Source: Burkholderiales bacterium
Lineage (GTDB): Bacteria; Pseudomonadota; Gammaproteobacteria; Burkholderiales; Burkholderiaceae_C
Assembly: GCA_017307865.1 (NCBI GenBank)
Contig: JAFKGE010000019.1
Span: 62,001 to 126,000 of the forward strand
Reading direction: 5' to 3'
Length of the DNA: 64,000 nt
The notes below the pieces were generated by a model, which worked only from the letters and a program-made list of their open reading frames with translations, did not search any database and had not been told where the DNA came from. This document shows positions 57,316-64,000 of the stretch, one piece after another. A program made the position numbers and the translations under genes. Within the stretch, counting starts at the first letter, position 1. Every line of letters begins with the position of its first letter.

Positions 57316-58746
57316 ATGCAAGCCCCCCGTCCCATCGCGGCCGCGTCCGCGCCCGAGCGTGAAGCCAGTGCCGGGCAGCCCACGGTGCGCCGCGGGCCGG
57401 CGTTCGCCACCATTGCGCTGGCGCTGATGATGATGTCGATCGACTCGACCATCGTGGCGACGGCGCTGCATACGCTGCAGCAGGGGCTGGACACCTCGAT
57501 CAACTGGGCCGGCTGGACGCTGACCGGCTACTCGTTCGGCTTCGCGCTGATGCTGCCCATCGCCGGCAAGCTGAGCGAGCGGCTGGGCCGCCGGCGCGTA
57601 TTCATCGGCTCGGTGGTGGTGTTCACGCTGGCTTCGCTGGGCTGCGCGCTGGCCAACGACATAGGGACCCTGATTGCGCTGCGGGTGCTGCAGGCGGCCG
57701 GTGGCGCCGGTTTCACGCCGTCGGCCACGGGCCTGATCGTCGACCACTTCGGCGCTGCGCGCGACCGCTTCGTCAGCCTGTTCGGCAGCATTTTCCCGAT
57801 CGGCGCAATGATCGGCCCGGTCTTCGGCGGGCTGTGCGTGGCCTACTGGTCATGGCGCGGGGTGTTTTTCGTCAACGCGCCGATCGGCATCGCCATCGTG
57901 GTGCTGGCGCTGCGCTACATCCCGCGCGACCGGCCGATGTCGCGCGAGCGTCGCGCGGGCATGGACTTCGTCGGCATGGCCTTGCTGGGCCTGTGCCTGC
58001 TGGCCGGCATGCTGGCCATCAACCTGCTGGGCGAGCGGGGCGCCAGCGTGGCGGCGTTTGCGGCCGCGCTGGCGGTGGCGCTGCTGGCCGGGGTGGGGTT
58101 TTTGGTGCGCATCCGGCGCGCGGCGCAGCCCTTCATCGCGCCGCGCCTGATCTACGGCACGGGCTTCGGCGCGGTCAACGCGGTCAACGCGGTCAACGCC
58201 ATTTTCGGCGGCATGAGCATCGGCGCGGTGGCCCTGGTTCCGCTGTACGCCACCAACCGCTACGGCATCGCCGTGCTGGCCGCCGGCAGCCTGCTGATCG
58301 CGCAGGGCGTGGCAGCCATCGTGTTCTCGCTGCTGGCCACCTGGGGGCTGCGGCGCACCGGCTACCGACGGCCCTTGGTTCTGGGCGTGCTGGCCATCGT
58401 GCTGGGCATGCTGGGCGTGGCGCTGCATCCTCCGGCGGGCTGGGCGCCGTACCCCTGGCTGATGGGCGCGACCTTTCTGGTCGGCGTCGGCGTGGGCGTG
58501 GTCAACCCGGCCAGCCGCAATGCCGGGCTGCAGTTGGCGCCGCAGAACGCGTCGACGCTGGCCGCCATGCGCACGCTGTTCTTGCAGATCGGCACCATCG
58601 CCACCGTGTCGCTGGCCACGGCCGTGCTGGCCGCCGCCGCCGACCCCGGCGCCATGCAGGCCTGGATCTACGGCGCCGTGGCCGCGGTGCTGCTGCTGGC
58701 GCTGCCGCTGGTGCGGCGCGTGCCCGACCACCGGGGGGCGTGGTAG
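57316..58746 (+). CDS. MFS drug:proton antiporter, DHA2 (EmrB/QacA) type
   Basis: A 476-residue inner-membrane efflux protein with 12-14 membrane segments. DHA2 features are visible: MMSIDSTIVATALHTLQQ in the first helix, GRRRVFIGSVVVF after motif A, and GGAGFTPSATGLIVDHF as motif C region. No outer-membrane or fusion partner is next to it. ATG 57316 (or 57301) lies inside DNA that reads antisense as integrase, so the original N-terminus may have been replaced when the island fragment was joined. A 9-bp tandem repeat (58171-58199) encodes VNAVNAVNA. Confidence 0.85.
   Translation: MQAPRPIAAASAPEREASAGQPTVRRGPAFATIALALMMMSIDSTIVATALHTLQQGLDTSINWAGWTLTGYSFGFALMLPIAGKLSERLGRRRVFIGSVVVFTLASLGCALANDIGTLIALRVLQAAGGAGFTPSATGLIVDHFGAARDRFVSLFGSIFPIGAMIGPVFGGLCVAYWSWRGVFFVNAPIGIAIVVLALRYIPRDRPMSRERRAGMDFVGMALLGLCLLAGMLAINLLGERGASVAAFAAALAVALLAGVGFLVRIRRAAQPFIAPRLIYGTGFGAVNAVNAVNAIFGGMSIGAVALVPLYATNRYGIAVLAAGSLLIAQGVAAIVFSLLATWGLRRTGYRRPLVLGVLAIVLGMLGVALHPPAGWAPYPWLMGATFLVGVGVGVVNPASRNAGLQLAPQNASTLAAMRTLFLQIGTIATVSLATAVLAAAADPGAMQAWIYGAVAAVLLLALPLVRRVPDHRGAW
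58171..58199 (+). repeat. In-frame 9-bp tandem repeat in the MFS gene
   Basis: Three successive copies of GCGGTCAAC (third copy with a final variation) encode VNA-VNA-VNA in a membrane segment, and could slip by whole codons. Confidence 0.6.
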
Positions 58747-58750
58747 TCCT

Positions 58751-60052
58751 TCAAGCGCCGGGCGCCGACGCGCTGGGCCGCGGTCCTTGCGGCAGCAGGC
58801 GCAGCAGCCAGCCGCCGATCAGGGTGAAGGCCAGGCAGGGCAGGGCCGAGCCCCACTGCGGCCAGTACACGCCGCCCAGGTGAAAGCAGGCGATGCCGGC
58901 CAGCCACAGCAGCGCCGGGCCGGCGCGCACCGCGCGGGCCGCCGGCAGATCGCCGCCCGCCAGCTGCGACAGCACGACGCCGAACAGCGGCACGAACACC
59001 GAGCTGAGCAGCAGCAGGAAAGGCTCCAGGCTGTGGATGGGCAGCGCCAGCGCGGCGGCGGTGGCCAGCGCCGCCAGGGCTATGCCCAGCCGGCGAATGC
59101 TCCAGCGCGAGCGCGTCAGGTAATGCGCCGACACCGCGCCCGAGTGCACGTCGCCATAGGCGTTGTCGACCTCGTCGATGAGGATGAAGCCCAGCGCGAT
59201 CAGCCCGCCCTGCGCCAGCAGCATGGTGGCCAGCAGGTCGGCGTTGGCCGCCGCCGTGGCCACCACCACCACGCCCAGCGCATAGCACCACAGGTTGGCC
59301 ACCACGTAGCCCAGCCAGATGCCCGACAGCGTGCCACGCGTGCTGCGCCCGTAGCGCGCGTAGTCGGCCACCAGCGGCAGCCAGGACACGGGCATGGCGA
59401 TCACCAGGTCGAGCGCCTGCAGCGCGCTCATCTCGCCGGTGCCGGGGCGGTGCCACCACGCGGCCAGGCCCTGATCGGCCAGGCGCGAGCCGAACTGCCA
59501 GCTGAGCCAGGCCAGCGACAGCACCACCAGCGGCAGGCCGAAGCGGCTGACGAAGCGCCGCACCAGGCCCACCATCGAGCCGGCGGCGAGCGCCATCAGC
59601 AGCGCGCCCCACAGCAGCGTCAGCACCGGCGCCGCCCAGGCACCGCCCAGGCCCACGCGCTGCAGCAGGGCGCTGCTGCCGTCGCGCATGATGACCAGCT
59701 CGAACGCCGTCCAGCCCAAGAGCTGCAGCACGTTCAGGCCCACCGGCACCAGCGCGAAGGAGCGCCCCAGCGCCGCACCGATCAGGGCCGAGCTGGACAG
59801 CCCGTGGCGCGCCCCCAGCGAGCCCACCCAGGCCAGCAGCCCCGCGCCCAGCAGCGAGCCCAGGCCGATGGCCAGCATGGCGTCGCGCGGCGACAGCGCC
59901 GGCATCAGCGCCGCGCCGACCTGCATCACCAGCAGGCCCACGCCCAGGCTGAACCACAGGGCCGCGTGGTCGAGCGCGCCGAAGCGCCGCTCGTGTGCGC
60001 CGATCGGCAGGGCGGCGCCGTGCGCGGCGTCGGGGGAGGAAGGGCTTGCCAT
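58751..60052 (-). CDS. cytX: CytX-type hydroxymethylpyrimidine/cytosine permease (NCS1 family)
   Basis: A 433-residue transporter with about 12 membrane helices. NCS1 features include ALWFSLGVGLLVMQVGAALM near the N-terminus, VIAMPVSWLPLVADYARYGR in the middle and DEVDNAYGDVHSGAVSAHYL later. CytX members import the thiamine pyrimidine precursor HMP, which agrees with the TPP riboswitch directly upstream. ATG 60052 (MASPSSPDAAHG) is used. The end converges with the MFS gene. Confidence 0.88.
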   Translation of the reverse strand: MASPSSPDAAHGAALPIGAHERRFGALDHAALWFSLGVGLLVMQVGAALMPALSPRDAMLAIGLGSLLGAGLLAWVGSLGARHGLSSSALIGAALGRSFALVPVGLNVLQLLGWTAFELVIMRDGSSALLQRVGLGGAWAAPVLTLLWGALLMALAAGSMVGLVRRFVSRFGLPLVVLSLAWLSWQFGSRLADQGLAAWWHRPGTGEMSALQALDLVIAMPVSWLPLVADYARYGRSTRGTLSGIWLGYVVANLWCYALGVVVVATAAANADLLATMLLAQGGLIALGFILIDEVDNAYGDVHSGAVSAHYLTRSRWSIRRLGIALAALATAAALALPIHSLEPFLLLLSSVFVPLFGVVLSQLAGGDLPAARAVRAGPALLWLAGIACFHLGGVYWPQWGSALPCLAFTLIGGWLLRLLPQGPRPSASAPGA

Positions 60053-60112
60053 CGGCGTGCTCCAGGGCGATGGCAGGAAATGAAGGCGGCCGAGCGTGTC
60101 GGCGGCCGGCCT

Positions 60113-60210
60113 TGCTTCCCTGCGCGAGGATGATCTCAGTCAGGTTCAAAGGGTTTGCTCTCAGCCGCGACGCCCACATGCCTGTGGGGCGCCGGGGCAC
60201 CCCCAGCGCG
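60113..60210 (-). promoter_or_regulatory. TPP (THI-box) riboswitch upstream of cytX
   Basis: On the minus strand the conserved aptamer blocks appear in order: CTGGGGGTGCC, then GCGGCTGAGAGCAAACCC, then CTTTGAACCTGA, and AGGGAAG closing the aptamer. Between them lies a variable P3 hairpin. It ends about 60 bases before cytX, leaving room for an expression platform that can sequester the start region. Thiamine pyrophosphate binding should turn cytX off. Confidence 0.93.
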
Positions 60211-60275
60211 CGGCGTGAACGGGGTTCGCGCCGCGTCCAAAAATTATAGCGAGCGCGATCGGCGCTGCACGGCCT

Positions 60276-61022
60276 TCAGCGTACCGGCAGCTTGAAATAG
60301 CGATCGGGGTAGGGTTCGTTTTGCAGCGTGTAGTGCCACCACTCCTCGGGCAGGTTGCGCCAGCCGTGGCGCTGCATCACGGCGCGCAGCCACTGGCGGT
60401 TGTGGCGCACGGCCACGCCCAGCACGGGGTTGTCGGTGTGCGAGCGCTCGTCGAACAGATCGAAGGGCGTGCCCATGTCGATCTCCTGCCCGTTGGCGAT
60501 GGCGCCCAGCAGCACCGTGCGTGCGGGGGCGGCGTCCAGCACCACCAGGCTCAGGTCGACCGTGCTGGCGCGACTGTGGCCCGAGCGCTCGGCGATGTAG
60601 CCGCGGGCGAACAGCTCGCTCTTGGGCACCCTGGGGTAGTACTCGGCCTTGGTGCGCTGATCGGTCAGGTCGGCGCCCCAGCGCACGAAGTCGTCCACCG
60701 CGGCCTGCGGGCGGTAGCAGTCGAACACCTTCAGGCCCAGGCCCCAGGGTGCCAGATCGCGCTGCACGGTGGCCAGCGCCTGGGCCGCCGGGCGGCTCAG
60801 CCAGCAGCGCGGCGCCTCGTAGCCGGCCACGCGGCGGCCCATGAAGTTGCGGCTGCCAAAGTAGCGCATGTCCTGCCGCACGGTGGGCACCAGCGTGTGC
60901 AGCGGCACCAGATCGGGGGCGGGCTCGTGCGCCGGCGTCGACGTGGACGCAGGCCCGGCGCAGCCGGCCAAGGCAAGGGCCAGCGCGGCAACGATGCCGA
61001 GGTGGCGAAATGTTGGCGGCAT
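60276..61022 (-). CDS. ddpX: D-alanyl-D-alanine dipeptidase (VanX/DdpX, M15D), lipoprotein
   Basis: A 248-residue peptidase with a lipoprotein signal ([11 protein letters not shown]). The zinc and catalytic motifs are [14 protein letters not shown] (SxHxxxxxxD) and [11 protein letters not shown] (ExxH). DdpX-type enzymes hydrolyse D-Ala-D-Ala for cell-wall turnover or as a carbon source, whereas VanX serves vancomycin resistance; no vanHA genes are near. GGGAGGAG lies 7 bases before ATG 61022. It is divergent from tpm. Confidence 0.9.
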   Translation of the reverse strand: MPPTFRHLGIVAALALALAGCAGPASTSTPAHEPAPDLVPLHTLVPTVRQDMRYFGSRNFMGRRVAGYEAPRCWLSRPAAQALATVQRDLAPWGLGLKVFDCYRPQAAVDDFVRWGADLTDQRTKAEYYPRVPKSELFARGYIAERSGHSRASTVDLSLVVLDAAPARTVLLGAIANGQEIDMGTPFDLFDERSHTDNPVLGVAVRHNRQWLRAVMQRHGWRNLPEEWWHYTLQNEPYPDRYFKLPVR

Positions 61023-61121
61023 GCGGATCTCCTCCCGTGGCGTGCGAGCGGGCACGATACCGCATGCGCGCCGGCTGGCTACACTGGGCCATCGGGCGAG
61101 GCCCCATCCGGATCGATCACC

Positions 61122-61784
61122 ATGGACCACGATTTCTGGCTGCAGCGCTGGCAGCAAGGGCAAACCGGATTTCACCAGTCGCACGTGCTGCCGCTGCTGC
61201 AAAAGCACTGGCCGGCCGTGGGCGTGCCGGCGGGCGGGCGCGTGTTCGTGCCGCTGGCGGGCAAATCGCTGGACATGCTGTGGCTGGCCGGGCAGGGCCA
61301 TCCGGTGCTGGGGGTGGAGCTGTCGCCGCTGGCGGTGCAGCAGTTCTTTGCCGAGCACGGGCTGACGCCTACGGTGCGCAGCTCGCACTACGGCACGCAC
61401 CATGTGGCCGGCGCGATCGAGCTGATCTGCGGCGACGTGTTCGGGCTGGACGCCGCCGCGCTGGCCGACTGCGCCGGCGTGTACGACCGCGCCGCCCTGA
61501 TCGCGCTGCCGCCCGAGCTGCGCGCGCGCTACGTGGCCGGGCCCTACGCGCGGCTGCCGGCGGGTTGCCTCGGCCTGCTGGTCACGCTGGAATACCCGCA
61601 GCACGAGATGCAGGGCCCGCCGTTCTCGGTCGAGGAGGCGGAGGTGCGCCGGCACTACGAGCCGGACTGGGGCGTGGCGCTGCTGGAGCGGCGCGACATC
61701 CTGGCGCAGGAGGCCAAGTTTGCCGCCGCCGGCGTGACGGCGATGTCCACGGCGCTGTACCGCATCGCGCATCATGCGGCCTGA
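61122..61784 (+). CDS. tpm: Thiopurine S-methyltransferase
   Basis: A 220-residue class I methyltransferase of the bacterial Tpm type, starting [20 protein letters not shown]. The SAM pocket residues appear in [20 protein letters not shown] and the active region in [17 protein letters not shown]. Bacterial Tpm proteins methylate selenium and tellurium oxyanions and thiopurines. ATG 61122 is standard. It is 51 bases upstream of the PaiB-like gene in the same direction. Confidence 0.93.
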   Translation: MDHDFWLQRWQQGQTGFHQSHVLPLLQKHWPAVGVPAGGRVFVPLAGKSLDMLWLAGQGHPVLGVELSPLAVQQFFAEHGLTPTVRSSHYGTHHVAGAIELICGDVFGLDAAALADCAGVYDRAALIALPPELRARYVAGPYARLPAGCLGLLVTLEYPQHEMQGPPFSVEEAEVRRHYEPDWGVALLERRDILAQEAKFAAAGVTAMSTALYRIAHHAA

Positions 61785-61835
61785 GGCGCCGGGCGCGCTA
61801 CCATCGCCGCTGCCATACCCCGCCCGCATTCCACC

Positions 61836-64000
<2,165 letters not shown>

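Noticed and set aside
60276-61022. VanX-type dipeptidase as part of a vancomycin-resistance cluster
   Set aside because: No vanH, vanA or vanRS-like genes are adjacent; a stand-alone DdpX-like lipoprotein is more likely.

Overview
The window is GC-rich, tightly packed beta-proteobacterial chromosome, most consistent with a Comamonadaceae genome of the Acidovorax/Ottowia/Melaminivora type. The grounds are the gene order leuC-leuD-leuB-asd-fimV, a TCA cluster acnB-(citE-like)-mdh//gntR-sdhCDAB-sdhE-gltA, aceE-aceF-lpdA with a lipoyl domain on the E3, and surE-pcm-nlpD-rlmD. A short dispersed repeat of about 60 bp also occurs nine times, as I remember it doing in this family. Genus-level placement is inference.

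Layout. 1-7100: partial fimV, asd, a TMEM175-type channel gene, and the leucine operon leuC-entericidin-leuD-leuB behind a LysR regulator. 7.4-9.1 kb: a secreted-nuclease-like protein and a single-chain SpeD-SpeE fusion. 9.3-20.9 kb: the TCA gene cluster, with a palindromic operator inside the gntR promoter. 20.9-27.9 kb: a DUF4124/glutaredoxin protein, oligopeptidase prlC, folD, and a PAS histidine kinase/FixJ-type regulator pair. 28-34.3 kb: the pyruvate dehydrogenase operon. 34.5-40 kb: a GntP permease, an antitoxin remnant, two cupins, a methyltransferase, a hydrolase paired with a Cys-rich metallothionein-like peptide, and an EVE protein. 40.06-41.39 kb: an intact IS4-family element with an 18-bp terminal inverted repeat and a 9-bp target duplication, inserted at the edge of a dispersed repeat. 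41.4-47.5 kb: a lipoate-ligase-like gene, a quinone oxidoreductase, surE-pcm-nlpD and rlmD. rpoS is absent from its usual place after nlpD.

47.5-57.3 kb is an accessory island between tRNA-Asn and a truncated tyrosine recombinase. It carries an operon of uncharacterised genes centred on a PcfJ-domain protein with ATGA-type stop/start overlaps, a MerR plus VIT/VWA operon with an apparently leaderless promoter, a candidate orphan small RNA, and a decayed SNF2-type helicase. 57.3-64 kb returns to chromosomal genes: a DHA2-type MFS pump, a TPP-riboswitch-controlled CytX transporter, a VanX-type dipeptidase, tpm, a PaiB-like protein, and a TadA deaminase fused in frame to a haloalkane dehalogenase-like domain that runs off the right edge.

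The points most worth a second look are the dispersed repeat domesticated into the linkers of both aceF and lpdA and into a LysR gene, the TadA-dehalogenase fusion, the SpeD-SpeE fusion, the MerR-VIT/VWA operon, and the candidate small RNA at 52993-53124.
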